The position numbers and the translations under genes are program-made. The notes below the pieces were generated by a model. That model was not told where the DNA came from. It ran no database searches and worked only from the letters and a program-made list of their open reading frames with translations. Below are positions 11,660 through 21,691 of a stretch of DNA of 64,000 bases, piece after piece. The DNA comes from Chryseobacterium tructae. GTDB taxonomy: Bacteria; Bacteroidota; Bacteroidia; Flavobacteriales; Weeksellaceae. The stretch's first letter is position 1. Each line of letters starts with the position of its first letter. The stretch is from positions 3,534,001-3,598,000 of the forward strand of contig NZ_JAUFQR010000001.1 of assembly GCF_030409875.1 (NCBI RefSeq), given 5' to 3'.

Positions 11660-12847
11660 CTAGGAGTTGTTCTTTTTAATTTTAAATATATTTTTCAATT
11701 TATAACCACTACTGAATCTATTTTCCTTTTTGGTCAGATGTACCTGTACCTCCATTTTATCTGGATAAAGAAAAAATTCAAAATAATTAATTTCGTTTTT
11801 TTTCACTTCTATATCTCCTATCTGATCTTTTCCTTTAATCATATCATAATATTCTCCTAAAAATTTAAAGTCTGAAGACATACTGTCAAAATGAGGGGTT
11901 ATTTTAAATATGAGAATATAAGTTTTCTTATCAAAATCGTAGGTTAAATTCTGCTCGATCTTTTCTATAAAAAAAGAGATATCAGATTGATCGTTCTTAT
12001 TATTTGCATAAAAAAATTCATGAGGGAGCAGCAGTTTTATGTCTTTTTCCATCACATTCAAATCTCCTCTTGGAAGAACGTAATCATTGGTCAGATTCTG
12101 CAAAGATATATTTCCCAATGATCTGAAAAAACGATCAATATTCTTTCTAGTTACATTTTCATCTTTATCCTCAATATAAGCCTTATAAAGTGCAAGGGTA
12201 CATTCATTACCTGATGTTTGACTATTGATATCTTTACATAATCTTGTTAACAGTCCTGGTGTAAATTCATCAACCTTTTCTTCAATATTAATTTTATTTA
12301 CCTTGTTAATATCCCTGATTAACTGAACATATTTTGAAATCTTACTGTTTGCAGGCAGATCCATCATATTTAAAAAATGAGCAAGAACCTGTTCATTCGT
12401 CATATTCAGATAAATAACCATGTACAGAAAATTGGTAACATTATTTCGCGGATTATAGGTTGCAAAGTCTACCGTTCCAAAAGCCATTTTCCATGTATTA
12501 TTATTTCGAACCGGAACTGTGGAAATATTCTTTCCCATCAGTTGGCTGTTCATCTGTGGAACAAATACAAATCCCGTATTCAGGAAATCATATTTTCTAT
12601 TTTCAAAAAAGATCAGTTCAAGAGAATTAAAACTACTATCTCTTCCACTGGATCGCTGAAGATTCTGGTAATATATTTCACCAGCAACTCTTCTTCCTTC
12701 ATCAATAAAAAAATTATATTCTGCCGGAAGGTTGATTTGTTCTCCCTGGGGCATATAGATTCCCTTCAATCCATTTCTGTACTGAGCAGAAGAAAATGAA
12801 TAAAATAAAAAGAAGGCTGTAAAAATTCCTTTATATAAAAATCTCAT
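11660..12847 (-). CDS. Secreted protein of unknown function
   Basis: I do not recognise a family. The protein is about 395 residues from the ATG at 12847 (MRFLYKGIFTAFF), which gives a clean signal peptide ending at SFSSAQ; an in-frame ATG six codons upstream at 12865 is the alternative. The mature part is rich in Asn, Lys and aromatic residues, has no repeats or membrane segments and lacks a T9SS tail. It contains one cluster of Cys (LLTRLCKDINSQ and SGNECTLAL). It is monocistronic, with its own terminator, upstream of gyrB on the same strand. Confidence 0.6.
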   Translation of the reverse strand: MRFLYKGIFTAFFLFYSFSSAQYRNGLKGIYMPQGEQINLPAEYNFFIDEGRRVAGEIYYQNLQRSSGRDSSFNSLELIFFENRKYDFLNTGFVFVPQMNSQLMGKNISTVPVRNNNTWKMAFGTVDFATYNPRNNVTNFLYMVIYLNMTNEQVLAHFLNMMDLPANSKISKYVQLIRDINKVNKINIEEKVDEFTPGLLTRLCKDINSQTSGNECTLALYKAYIEDKDENVTRKNIDRFFRSLGNISLQNLTNDYVLPRGDLNVMEKDIKLLLPHEFFYANNKNDQSDISFFIEKIEQNLTYDFDKKTYILIFKITPHFDSMSSDFKFLGEYYDMIKGKDQIGDIEVKKNEINYFEFFLYPDKMEVQVHLTKKENRFSSGYKLKNIFKIKKNNS

Positions 12848-12999
12848 GGTTGATTTCCTGGTCATATTATTTAATCAAAATTCTTGCAAGTATCGCTATT
12901 TTTTTCGAAGTATGAAAGTTAAATAATGTAGAGTTTTCTCAGCAAAAACATAAGGAATCACTAACCAATAAAAGATTCAAAATTAAAATGTATTGTTGA

Positions 13000-13072
13000 A
13001 ATATCAACTGTTTTAAATCATACTCAACATCAATAATTTATGCGTAAATTTATTTACTGAAAAGTTGATATT
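13000..13072. promoter_or_regulatory. Inverted repeat upstream of cydAB
   Basis: AATATCAACT (13000-13009) and AGTTGATATT (13063-13072) are perfect 10-bp inverted arms, the second directly abutting the cydA ATG. The first arm is part of a short dyad GTTGA-AATA-TCAAC. It is not an FNR site, because the spacing between TTGA and TCAA is 4, not 6. It may be an operator or a leader structure. Confidence 0.4.
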
Positions 13073-14414
13073 ATGGATGATTTTATTGCTGCCCGCGCCC
13101 AGATGGCGCTTTCTCTGGGCTTCCATATCATATTCTCCTGTGTGGGAATGGTAATGCCTTTCTTAATGGCTTTTGCCCATTGGAAGTACCTAAAAACCAA
13201 TAATGAAGTATATAAAGGGCTTACGAAAGCCTGGAGCAAAGGGGTTGCTATCTTATTTGCTACCGGAGCTGTTTCAGGAACGATGCTTTCCTTTGAATTG
13301 GGTCTTTTATGGCCTGGATTTATGAAACATGCAGGCCCTATCTTTGGAATGCCTTTTTCATTAGAGGGTACCGCTTTCTTTATTGAAGCTATAGCCATTG
13401 GGTTCTTCTTATATGGCTGGGATAAATTTAATAAGTGGTTTCATTGGTTCTGTGGTTTCTTGTAGGACTTAGCGGGCTAGCATCAGGTATTCTGGTGGTA
13501 GCTGCCAATGCCTGGATGAATTCTCCTACCGGTTTCGATTATATAAACGGACAATACCTTAATATAGACCCAATCAAAGCCATGTTCAATGATGCATGGT
13601 TTCCGCAGGCGCTCCATATGACTGTTGCCGCTTTTTGTGCTACAGGATTTGCAGTAGCTGGAGTGCACGCCTTTTTAATTATGCGAAAAAAGAATGTGGA
13701 ATTTCATACGAAAGCATTCAGAATTGCGGTAGGCTTTGCTCTTATTGGAGCCTTTGGAGCTCCTTTGAGTGGTGATGTGGCAGCAAAATCTGTTGCAGAG
13801 CGGCAACCTATTAAATTAGCAGCTATGGAAGCTCACTTTGAAACAGAAAAAGGAGCTGCCTTTGTGATCGGGGGAATTCCTGATGAAGACAAAGAGGAGA
13901 TCAAATATGCCATTAAAATTCCGAAGGTACTCAGTTTTCTTGTTAGCAATGACTTCAATGCTGAAGTAAAAGGACTTAAGGATTTTCCAAAGGATGAATG
14001 GCCTCCGATAGCCGTCACCCATTATGCCTTTCAGATCATGATCTTCTTTGGAGTTATAATGATTTGTATTGGAACTATATACCTTTATGCTTTCTTCTTT
14101 AAAAAGGAATGGCTGACTAAAAACTGGTTATTAAAAACATTCTTAATTGCTACTCCTTTCGGGTATATTGCTTTGGAAGCAGGATGGACAGTTACAGAAG
14201 TAGGAAGACAACCGTGGATTATTTATGGAGTCATGAGAACGATAGATGCGGTAACTCCAATGCCTGGAATACAATATTCATTCTACTTCTTCACTGCTAT
14301 ATTTATATCTTTATCATTGATTCTGGTGTTTCTTTAAGAAGACAAGTACAAATGGTACCTAAACTTTATGACCCAACAGACCCACAGTTTAACGATAAAA
14401 ACAAAAAATCATGA
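13073..14414 (+). CDS. cydA: Cytochrome bd ubiquinol oxidase subunit I (frame broken twice)
   Basis: This is the heme-bearing subunit of the high-affinity quinol oxidase. Visible features are the N-terminal GFHIIF (heme b595 His), FPQALHMT (axial His) and EVGRQPW. The product is about 447 residues, the short Q-loop type. The frame breaks twice. First, FHWFCGFL-stop becomes CGFLVGLSGLASG when one G is added near 13462. Second, LSLILVFL-stop becomes VFLLRRQVQMVPKLYD when one T is added in 14333-14335. Both breaks fall in conserved sequence and both are one-base deletions, so the gene is probably intact in the organism. It overlaps cydB by 4 bases (ATGA). Confidence 0.9.
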
Positions 14415-15415
14415 TTTACATTGTTATAGGTTTTCTATGGCTTTCCATCTGTCTTTACATTATTTTAGGGGGTGCTGACTTCGGAGCGGGTATTGTAGAA
14501 CTTTTTACCAATAAAAAAGCCCGTCATAAAACCCATGAGATCATGTATGAGTCTATTGCTCCTGTTTGGGAAGCAAACCATATGTGGCTGATTATCGCGA
14601 TTGTTATCCTTTTTGTAGGCTTTCCTGAGATTTATACTACAATGTCTACCTATCTTCATATTCCTTTGGTATTAATGCTTGTAGGAATTATTGCACGCGG
14701 AACGGCTTTTACATTTAGGCATTATGATGCGGTAAAGGATAACTGGCAGGTTTTATACACCCAGATATTCTATTATGCCAGCCTATTGACCCCATTCTTT
14801 TTGGGATTAATTGCAGCTGCAACAGTTTCTCAATCTATCAATCCTGATGCTACGACCTTTCCGGATCTGTATATTTATAGTTGGCTGAACTGGTTTGGAG
14901 TTTCTGTAGGACTATTTACGGTAGCCTTGTGTGCTTATCTTGCCTCTATTTTTTCATTAAGAGAAACACGTGGTAAGGAAGAGCTACTCCTGATGATCAG
15001 AAAATCAAAACAAACCATGATTTTTGTAATCGTTACAGGAGTTCTAGTATTCGCTACTGCTTATTTTTCAGATATACCTCTTTTGAATTGGGTATTTTCC
15101 AAACCTTTAGGAATTATGGCAATTGCCTTTGCTACGGTTGCTTTACTCCTTATTTTAAGAGCTTTGAATAATCAAAAATTACTTCCGGTGAGGGCTCTTG
15201 CAGGCTTTCAAATGGTGATGATTCTTGTGGCAGCTACGTATCAGCATAATCCTAATATCATTTTATTAGGTAACGGACAACATCTTTCCCTTTTGGAACA
15301 TATGGCACCGGCTAAAACTATTTCTGCCTTAGGTTGGGCATTAATGCTGGGCTCATTATTTATTCTTCCGTTTTTGTTTTATCTGATGGCCTCATTCAGT
15401 AAATTAAGAAAATAA
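14411..15415 (+). CDS. cydB: Cytochrome bd ubiquinol oxidase subunit II
   Basis: This 334-residue membrane protein partners CydA in oxygen reduction with quinol. The family motif GGADFGAGIVELF lies at residues 20-32 and EANHMWLI at about 54-61, followed by eight or so hydrophobic segments. The start overlaps the cydA stop as ATGA, which implies translational coupling. No cydX-like small gene is visible downstream; the next gene begins 2 bases after the cydB stop. Confidence 0.93.
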   Translation: MIYIVIGFLWLSICLYIILGGADFGAGIVELFTNKKARHKTHEIMYESIAPVWEANHMWLIIAIVILFVGFPEIYTTMSTYLHIPLVLMLVGIIARGTAFTFRHYDAVKDNWQVLYTQIFYYASLLTPFFLGLIAAATVSQSINPDATTFPDLYIYSWLNWFGVSVGLFTVALCAYLASIFSLRETRGKEELLLMIRKSKQTMIFVIVTGVLVFATAYFSDIPLLNWVFSKPLGIMAIAFATVALLLILRALNNQKLLPVRALAGFQMVMILVAATYQHNPNIILLGNGQHLSLLEHMAPAKTISALGWALMLGSLFILPFLFYLMASFSKLRK

Positions 15416-15417
15416 AT

Positions 15418-15933
15418 ATGCAAAATTATAAGGACAAAGCAGAACTTATTGAAGAGATAAAGAAAAGATATATCCTCTATGATCAGGAATTGAACGACAT
15501 TAAAGAGGAAGAAAAAGATCTGCTAAAATCCGGCGTTGACAAAACTCCGTCACAAAATATATCCTATCAGATTGGCTGGACACATCTTCTTCTGCAATGG
15601 GAAGCTGATGAAAAGAAAGGAATAGAAGTAAGAACACCTACGCCTGAATACAAATGGAATAATTTAAAAGGATTATATCAATCTTTTTATGATCAATATG
15701 GCTCTTATAGTTTATTAGATCAAAGAGCGCTATTACAAAAACAAGTGAATGAAATTATAGCCTGGATTGAAAGCCTTGATCATGAAACTTTATTTGTTCC
15801 TGAACAGAGAAAATGGGCAACAACACCAGCTCAATGGCCCGTTTGGAAATGGATACATATTAATACTGTTGCTCCTTTTAAAAATTTTAGAACGCAGCTT
15901 AGAAAATGGAAAAAACAAACCGGAACAGAATAG
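15418..15933 (+). CDS. ClbS/DfsB family four-helix bundle protein (DUF1706)
   Basis: This 171-residue soluble protein has the ClbS/DfsB pattern: an N-terminal helix with KAELIEEIKKRY, then ISYQIGWTHLLLQWE, a YKWNNLKGLYQSFY segment, and a C-terminal WPVWKWIHINTVAPFKNFR. ClbS hydrolyses the colibactin warhead, but most members are distant and of unknown substrate, so only the fold family is assigned. It begins 2 bases after cydB and shares its transcript. Its last codons form the left arm of the terminator. Confidence 0.8.
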   Translation: MQNYKDKAELIEEIKKRYILYDQELNDIKEEEKDLLKSGVDKTPSQNISYQIGWTHLLLQWEADEKKGIEVRTPTPEYKWNNLKGLYQSFYDQYGSYSLLDQRALLQKQVNEIIAWIESLDHETLFVPEQRKWATTPAQWPVWKWIHINTVAPFKNFRTQLRKWKKQTGTE

Positions 15934-15950
15934 CTCTGTTCCGGTTTTTA
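15918..15950 (+). terminator. Terminator of the cydAB operon
   Basis: A 12-bp perfect stem (AACCGGAACAGA/TCTGTTCCGGTT) runs into TTTT. The left arm overlaps the last codons of the upstream gene. It may also serve the convergent gene at 15979. Confidence 0.85.
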
Positions 15951-15978
15951 TTTCTAATCTATTATAGTAGAGATCATA

Positions 15979-17384
15979 TTAATTCTTAATGGCTTTCTTA
16001 GAAATGATCCGATTGGAGGCTGTTGTAATTTTAATCAAATAAACCCCATTGATCAATGATGCTGTATTTAGTTTCAATCCTTTGGATTCCTGAACTAAAT
16101 GCCCACTTTCATTATATACCTCAACATTCTTAATCTTTTCTTTTGTATGTAAGGTTAGCTCATTTTTAAATGGATTCTCGAAGGTAACTTCTGCAGCTTT
16201 TTCAATTTTCCTAGATTCAGTAGAAAGGACTTGTGCTTGCTCACTAATGATATATCGTATTATTTTTTTGGGGCTGAAAAAATATAAATAATTTCCTATC
16301 ACTTGAAAGTTGGGATATTCCCCATAGCCATAATGAGTATAAACGTTATCTCCAGTACTAAAAACAGGTTGATTATTGATATTTTTCAGTACACCCGATG
16401 AAGAATAGGAAGCAATAGCAATATCTCCCTCATCATAAGATTTTAATAGGAAAAATAATCGATTGGCATTATCTGTATAAAAATTGGAGTAAGGCGTGTA
16501 GTTGATAGAATTTATTTCTTTATTTAAAGTAAAAACACCATTACTTCCAAAGCTGGCATCAAGAAATCCATTTGATTTTGTTTTAGAAATGAAGCATTGT
16601 GATGAGCCTCCATCAAGCATATTCAGCATAGAGCCATCCGCTTCATTATACATAGAATTTCTCACATTTATAGGTACAATTGAGGTTTCCCCTAAGCCAT
16701 TATTACCATAATTGAGATCCAGATTACCAGTCATAATATTCAACTTTCTTATTCCATAATTGTTGATGTTAGAATCTACTGAACCGAATTCATAAGCAAA
16801 GTTATTATGAATTGCTCCATAAGCATAGGTTGTAGAATAGCTTAATGTAGATTGCCTTCCATTGGTTCCATAGCTTGAATCCAAGACTCCATTCGCCAAA
16901 ATTCTTGTAAATTATTATCTTTTCGGAATACTATCGTACCATTAGGCAATATCTGTATATATCTTTTTCCGGAAATATCATTCGTTGCCCAATTCATTTG
17001 GAATGCGGTATCATATTGTCCTGCAGCAGAATACTTATCATCACTATAATTGATTAAATAGTCAGCATTTGCATCCAGTAAACTTGATGGAGAACCTAAA
17101 CTTCCAGAATCTACAAAAGAACCGTTACTCCCAAAACTAATATCGGGAGTACCATTAGAATTTAACCGTATGTACTTTATATACTTATTGTTCCCGGCAA
17201 TAGTAAGGTAAGTATAAGCAACTAATAATTGGTCTCCAATAAATTTATGGGTTGAATAACCTCCGTTATCATTATAGACAAATTCGCCATTATTGCCATA
17301 AGAAAGATCTTTTTGTAGAGAAACTTGTGCATTAATTAGACTACATGCACATAGCACAAGGCCTGTGGTAATTATTTTTTTCAT
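15979..17384 (-). CDS. T9SS-sorted delta-60 repeat protein (frame broken once)
   Basis: A signal peptide ends at SLINAQ. Delta-60 type repeats follow: NGTPDISFGSNGSF, NGVLDSSYGTNGRQ and NGFLDASFGSNGVF, spaced along the chain. The C-terminus is a T9SS type A sorting domain (VYNESGHLVQE, LINGVYLIKI, KKAIKN), so it should be exported and cleaved or attached at the surface. The first half ends out of frame; adding one A or T near 16898-16903 gives LQEILANGVLDSSYG. The repaired product is about 468 residues. Function is unknown; the repeats are thought to be beta-rich. Confidence 0.8.
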
Positions 17385-17441
17385 GAGAATTTATGTTTTT
17401 ATTAAGAACTAATTTACTAGTTTTTTTCCAACTACAAATAA

Positions 17442-17470
17442 AAAAGAGTGAACGTAACGTCCACTCTTTT
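17442..17470 (-). terminator. Terminator of lysS
   Basis: A hairpin with AAAAGAGTG and CACTCTTTT arms and a TTTTTT tail on the minus strand lies 27 bases after the lysS stop. Confidence 0.8.
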
Positions 17471-17497
17471 AAACTTATAATAGTAATATTGTATATC

Positions 17498-19195
17498 TTA
17501 TACCAGCTTCATCAAAAGATTTTCATCAATCTTCTCCACTTTTACAAGATTATTTTTCGTTAAAGTCTTAGAAGCTTTATCCCATTTCTTACCGGATAAC
17601 TGGCTTCTTTCTTTTACTTCAGCCAAAGACATTGCTTCTTCCTGAGAATTAAGGATTTCAAGAATTACTTTTTCATCTTCACCAAGCTCAATTTGAGGAA
17701 CCGCTTTCTCTGGTCTCATTTGAGGGAAGAATAATACTTCCTGGATTGAAGCATTGTTCGTTAAGAACATGATTAATCTGTCCATACCGATTCCTAATCC
17801 TGAAGTAGGTGGCATACCATATTCAAGAGCTCTTAAGAAATCTTGATCGATGAACATTGCTTCATCATCTCCTCTTTCAGATAATGCCATCTGAGCTTCA
17901 AAACGCTCTCTCTGATCGATTGGGTCATTAAGCTCTGAATAAGCGTTTGCGATTTCTTTACCACAAACCATTAATTCAAAACGTTCAGTTAAACCTTCTT
18001 TGCTTCTGTGTTTTTTAGTCAATGGAGACATTTCAATCGGATAATCTGTAATGAAAGTCGGTTGAATGAAGTTTCCTTCACACTTCTCACCAAAGATCTC
18101 ATCAATTAACTTTCCTTTACCCATTGTTTCATTCACCTCAATTCCGATAGACTTCGCAAAATCGTATAATTCTTTCTCTGTTTTTCCAGTAATATCGAAA
18201 CCTGTGAATTTAAGGATGGCTTCCGTCATGGAAACTCTTGGATAAGGTGCTTTGAAATCTACTTCATGTTCTCCAAATGTAGCTGTGGTAGTTCCGTTTA
18301 CCTGAATCGCACAGAATTCCAATAGTTTTTCTGTGAAATCCATCATCCAGTTGTAGTCTTTATAGGCTACATAGATTTCCATGGCTGTAAACTCTGGGTT
18401 GTGAGTTCTGTCCATTCCTTCGTTTCTGAAGTTTTTAGAGAACTCATATACTCCGTCAAAACCACCTACGATCAATCTTTTCAGATATAATTCGTTGGCA
18501 ATTCTTAAATATAATGGAATGTCTAAGGCATTGTGGTGCGTGATGAAAGGCTTAGCCGCAGCTCCACCAGGAATTGACTGCAGAATTGGAGTTTCCACTT
18601 CAAAATATCCTGCATCGTTGAAGAAAGTTCTCATCGCGTTGAACAATTTTGTTCTCTTCACGAAAATCTCTTTCACCTGTGGATTTACCGTTAAATCTAC
18701 ATAACGCTGTCTGTATCTTAATTCAGGATCTGTGAATCCGTCGTGTACAACACCATTTTCATCTGTTTTAGCCTGAGGAAGTGGACGTAAAGCCTTAGTA
18801 AGAAGTACAAAATTCTTTACTAAAACAGTCTTCTCTCCTACCTGAGTCGTAAACAACTCTCCTTCAATACCAATGATATCACCAATATCTAAAAGGTGTT
18901 TGTAAACTTCGTTATATAATTCTTTGTCTTCACCCGGACAGATCTCGTCTCTGTTGAAGTAAACCTGGATTTTTCCTTTAGAATCCTGCAATTCTGCAAA
19001 AGAAGCTTTTCCTTGAATTCTGCGGGACATTAATCTACCAGCGATCTTCACCTGTTTACTTTCAGAAAAGTCCTGTTTTATAGATTCTGTAGTATCTGTA
19101 ATGGTATACTCATCCGCAGGGAACGCATTAATCCCCATTTCAGTAAGCTTATTCAGCTTTTCTCTTCTAATGATTTCTTGTTCTGATAATTGCAT
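17498..19195 (-). CDS. lysS: Lysyl-tRNA synthetase, class II
   Basis: This 565-residue enzyme charges tRNA-Lys in the cytoplasm. It has an OB-fold anticodon domain (VKIAGRLMSRRIQGKASFAE), then the class II core with motif 2 (FRNEGMDRTHNPEFT) and motif 3 (GLGIGMDRLIM). A C-terminal extension of about 65 residues beyond the catalytic core (after FFPQMRPEK) is common in Flavobacteriia. It has its own promoter and terminator. Confidence 0.97.
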   Translation of the reverse strand: MQLSEQEIIRREKLNKLTEMGINAFPADEYTITDTTESIKQDFSESKQVKIAGRLMSRRIQGKASFAELQDSKGKIQVYFNRDEICPGEDKELYNEVYKHLLDIGDIIGIEGELFTTQVGEKTVLVKNFVLLTKALRPLPQAKTDENGVVHDGFTDPELRYRQRYVDLTVNPQVKEIFVKRTKLFNAMRTFFNDAGYFEVETPILQSIPGGAAAKPFITHHNALDIPLYLRIANELYLKRLIVGGFDGVYEFSKNFRNEGMDRTHNPEFTAMEIYVAYKDYNWMMDFTEKLLEFCAIQVNGTTTATFGEHEVDFKAPYPRVSMTEAILKFTGFDITGKTEKELYDFAKSIGIEVNETMGKGKLIDEIFGEKCEGNFIQPTFITDYPIEMSPLTKKHRSKEGLTERFELMVCGKEIANAYSELNDPIDQRERFEAQMALSERGDDEAMFIDQDFLRALEYGMPPTSGLGIGMDRLIMFLTNNASIQEVLFFPQMRPEKAVPQIELGEDEKVILEILNSQEEAMSLAEVKERSQLSGKKWDKASKTLTKNNLVKVEKIDENLLMKLV

Positions 19196-19217
19196 TTCTT
19201 ATTTTTCTAAAAGCGTA

Positions 19218-19248
19218 CAAATTTAGTCATTTTTGAGTTGACCGTCAA
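19218..19248 (-). promoter_or_regulatory. Promoter of lysS
   Basis: On the minus strand TTG is followed after 20 bases by TAAATTTG, matching the Bacteroidota TTG/TAnnTTTG consensus, 23 bases before the lysS ATG. Confidence 0.65.
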
Positions 19249-19362
19249 TTGATTTTTTCAGAAATTTTAAAATGTCAGCCGAAATGAAGGTAAGATACGG
19301 AGTATTGAGATGTAAGAAATGAATTAATGTACTATTTTTAACTTTAAACAGTGAACTTAAAG

Positions 19363-20292
19363 CTAAATAAACCAATGTTTCCTATCCTTTTGAAGAACAA
19401 ATGTCCAGGCCAAAATTCTGCTGATCTTTTGTCCCTGAGCCATATCAATGGTTTTAACTTCTATAGCTTTTACCTTTTTTAAAAGTGTAGTTAACTTATA
19501 CAGATTATCTTTTTTAGAAACCAGGCACGTGAACCAAAGAACCTGGGATGAATATTGAACACTTTCATTGATCATATTAGCAATGAATGCTAATTCGCCC
19601 CCTTCACACCATAGTTCCGATTGCTGTCCGCCAAAATTAAGTAATGTTTTCTGTGCTTTTCCCTTGTTTAAATTCTTTGTTTTTCTGATATTTCCTTTGA
19701 TCATCGATTCTTTGGAGTCGTGAAAAGGAGGATTACACATGGAAAATGTGAACCGATCTCCCGCTCCGATTATATTCTTGAATACATATTGAGTGTCAGG
19801 CTGATGCTGTAATAAAATCGATGACGATAAATCAGGATTTTGATCCAGAATTTGCCGAGCATTTTTTAAGGAATCTTCGTTAATATCCGTCCCCAGCATC
19901 TTCCAGCCATAGGATTGATGAGCAATTAAAGGATACACAAGATTGGCTCCTACTCCAACATCCAATCCTTTTACAGAAGTTCCTGTTGGAATTTCACTCC
20001 GTTTTTCTGCCAAAAGATCTGCAATATAATGAACATAATCTGCACGTCCCGGAATAGGCGGACATAGATTAGCATCAGGAATGTTCCAATCTTTAACATT
20101 ATAAAAATGGAGAAGTAAAGCCTTGTTTAATAATTTTACAGCTTTAGGAATGCTGAAATTAATGGTTCTTGTCCCATGAATATTCACAAAGACATACTGC
20201 TTCAGTTCTGGCACACAAGAAATGAGCAGATCAAAATCATAAGGATTACGATGCAGATTTCTTGTATGCAGACTGGATTTTTCTGTGGACAT
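19363..20292 (-). CDS. rlmF: 23S rRNA (adenine(1618)-N6)-methyltransferase
   Basis: This 309-residue SAM-dependent methyltransferase has GLDVGVGANLVYPL (SAM site), a following GTDIN acidic loop and the catalytic NPPFHDS typical of base N6-methyltransferases. The N-terminal LHTRNLHRNPYDF is the family signature of RlmF, which modifies one adenine of 23S rRNA. It starts 3 bases after the stop of the cytochrome gene, so the two are cotranscribed, although no functional link is evident. Confidence 0.93.
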   Translation of the reverse strand: MSTEKSSLHTRNLHRNPYDFDLLISCVPELKQYVFVNIHGTRTINFSIPKAVKLLNKALLLHFYNVKDWNIPDANLCPPIPGRADYVHYIADLLAEKRSEIPTGTSVKGLDVGVGANLVYPLIAHQSYGWKMLGTDINEDSLKNARQILDQNPDLSSSILLQHQPDTQYVFKNIIGAGDRFTFSMCNPPFHDSKESMIKGNIRKTKNLNKGKAQKTLLNFGGQQSELWCEGGELAFIANMINESVQYSSQVLWFTCLVSKKDNLYKLTTLLKKVKAIEVKTIDMAQGQKISRILAWTFVLQKDRKHWFI

Positions 20293-20295
20293 ATC

Positions 20296-20667
20296 TTATT
20301 TCTTCTGGCTCAGAATATATTCCACCATTTTTTTGGCATCTTCTTTAGATACCTGTGGATGAGCAGCCATAGGGACACCGCCCCAAACTCCACTGCCGCC
20401 CTCTATAATCTTGGAAGCTAACAACTCGATATCCTTGTCAGAATATTTGGCTGCGATTTCCTGATAAGAAGGTCCTATCATTCTTTCATTGACAGAGTGA
20501 CATCCAGAACAGTCCAATGTTTCCATGATCTTGTCACCGGAAAGATTGGATGCCGCAGGAGCAGACACCGATGCAGCATCAGAAGATGCAACCTCTGCCG
20601 TATTTTCTTTTTTAGAACAGGAAAAGATCAGAAGACCTAAAGTTCCCGCCAAAAATAAATTTTTCAT
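20296..20667 (-). CDS. Small monoheme cytochrome c, lipoprotein
   Basis: This 123-residue protein has a lipoprotein signal (LLIFSCSKKE), an Ala/Ser-rich linker and a class I cytochrome c domain. The heme site is CSGCH at about residue 54, and the Met ligand is probably in GGVPMAAHP. It resembles the c551/c552 family that shuttles electrons to oxidases. It overlaps the preceding small lipoprotein gene by one base (TAATG). Confidence 0.88.
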   Translation of the reverse strand: MKNLFLAGTLGLLIFSCSKKENTAEVASSDAASVSAPAASNLSGDKIMETLDCSGCHSVNERMIGPSYQEIAAKYSDKDIELLASKIIEGGSGVWGGVPMAAHPQVSKEDAKKMVEYILSQKK

Positions 20668-20885
20668 TATTTCTTCGCTGTAGAATCTGTTTTAGCAGCT
20701 TCAGGAGCAGGTGTAGCCGGAGTTGCAGCAGCTGGAGCAGCAGGCTTAGCTGTAGAATCTACAACGGTAGTTGCTTCTGGCTCTTCAAGCATCGTGTTGC
20801 TATCCTGTAATGAGTGATCTGCTTTTTTTGAGCAGCTTGCTAATAATAAACCTCCGATAAATGCGATTGCTAATACTTTTTTCAT
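20667..20885 (-). CDS. Small Ala/Pro-rich lipoprotein
   Basis: The 72-residue product has a lipoprotein signal (GGLLLASCSKK) and then a low-complexity Ala, Pro, Thr and Lys tail (AATPATPAPEAAKTDSTAKK). No domain is recognised. It is the first gene of a rlmF-containing operon and overlaps the cytochrome gene. The signal and linker composition resemble those of the cytochrome downstream. Confidence 0.7.
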   Translation of the reverse strand: MKKVLAIAFIGGLLLASCSKKADHSLQDSNTMLEEPEATTVVDSTAKPAAPAAATPATPAPEAAKTDSTAKK

Positions 20886-20907
20886 TATTTTTTCTATAAA
20901 ATTTAGA

Positions 20908-20915
20908 CAAAAGTA
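20908..20915 (-). promoter_or_regulatory. -7 element for the lipoprotein-cytochrome-rlmF operon
   Basis: The minus strand reads TACTTTTG, a perfect TAnnTTTG, 23 bases before the ATG at 20885. Confidence 0.6.
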
Positions 20916-21024
20916 TAAAAAATAAGCTTTTAAAACGATGACATATCTCCACTTTAAGCATATTTTTTTCTAAATTTAATGAAATCATAACGGTTATATA
21001 AAGCGATATTTTTAAATTTAGTCT

Positions 21025-21669
21025 ATGGTTTTAATTTCTAAAATACTGTTTTTCACCAGCCATCATGGTTTTTATACTGTGATCCTCCTTTTTTTGATTT
21101 TTGGATTATTATCCTATCTCACTAAAAAAGCATGGCTATTGATCTTTGCAATTCCACTTTCCATTTTAAATGGACTTTGCGGACAATTTCTGAATGCCTG
21201 GTTTCTGAATCAATATGGTGTGCAAAGTACAGCTATCATTACATCTGATGTGGAAACCAATTCTACGCTGAATGAGATGTACATCCACGATTACGAGGCA
21301 GTTGTTAGAAAACAGGATGGGAAATATGTTTCCACGTTTTTCTCTACAACATCGGCTACTATTTATCCTATTGAAAATGCTATCCGAATCCCACGGATGG
21401 AACAAAGTTTTCCTGTAAAATATATTCCGGGATATGAAAAAAACATTGTCATTCTTTATAATGAATCTGAAGAAGGAAAAGCTGCACTGAAATATTCAAA
21501 GCTGGCTCCCGTAAACACGGCAAGGATAAAATATGAAGCAGACAGAACCAATAAAGAATTTGTTGCAGAATATATTATAGCTTTAGAAAATTACTTAAAC
21601 ACTTATGATGACGAAGCCTACAAAATACAACTCGAAGTATTGAAAAAAGAGTTGAAACAACTGAAATAA
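21025..21669 (+). CDS. Membrane protein of unknown function
   Basis: This 214-residue protein is not a recognised family. Two hydrophobic helices lie in residues 1-60 (VILLFLIFGLLSYL and AWLLIFAIPLSILNGLCG). They are followed by a soluble region of about 150 residues that looks beta-rich and ends in a charged helix (VLKKELKQLK). The arrangement suggests a membrane-anchored domain. A cupin lipoprotein gene begins 22 bases downstream, so the two may be cotranscribed. Confidence 0.6.
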   Translation: MVLISKILFFTSHHGFYTVILLFLIFGLLSYLTKKAWLLIFAIPLSILNGLCGQFLNAWFLNQYGVQSTAIITSDVETNSTLNEMYIHDYEAVVRKQDGKYVSTFFSTTSATIYPIENAIRIPRMEQSFPVKYIPGYEKNIVILYNESEEGKAALKYSKLAPVNTARIKYEADRTNKEFVAEYIIALENYLNTYDDEAYKIQLEVLKKELKQLK

Positions 21670-21691
21670 CATCCTCAACATATAAATAACC

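Noticed and set aside
12998..13009. FNR site upstream of cydA
   Set aside because: TTGA and TCAA are separated by 4 bases, while FNR sites need 6, so the match is only superficial.
13054..13398. Open frame on the minus strand over cydA
   Set aside because: It is antisense to conserved cydA sequence and has biased composition typical of a shadow frame.
14184..14414. A small gene between cydA and cydB (CydX-like)
   Set aside because: Its C-terminal half is the natural end of CydA (RRQVQMVPKLYD); the rest is the shadow of CydA sequence.
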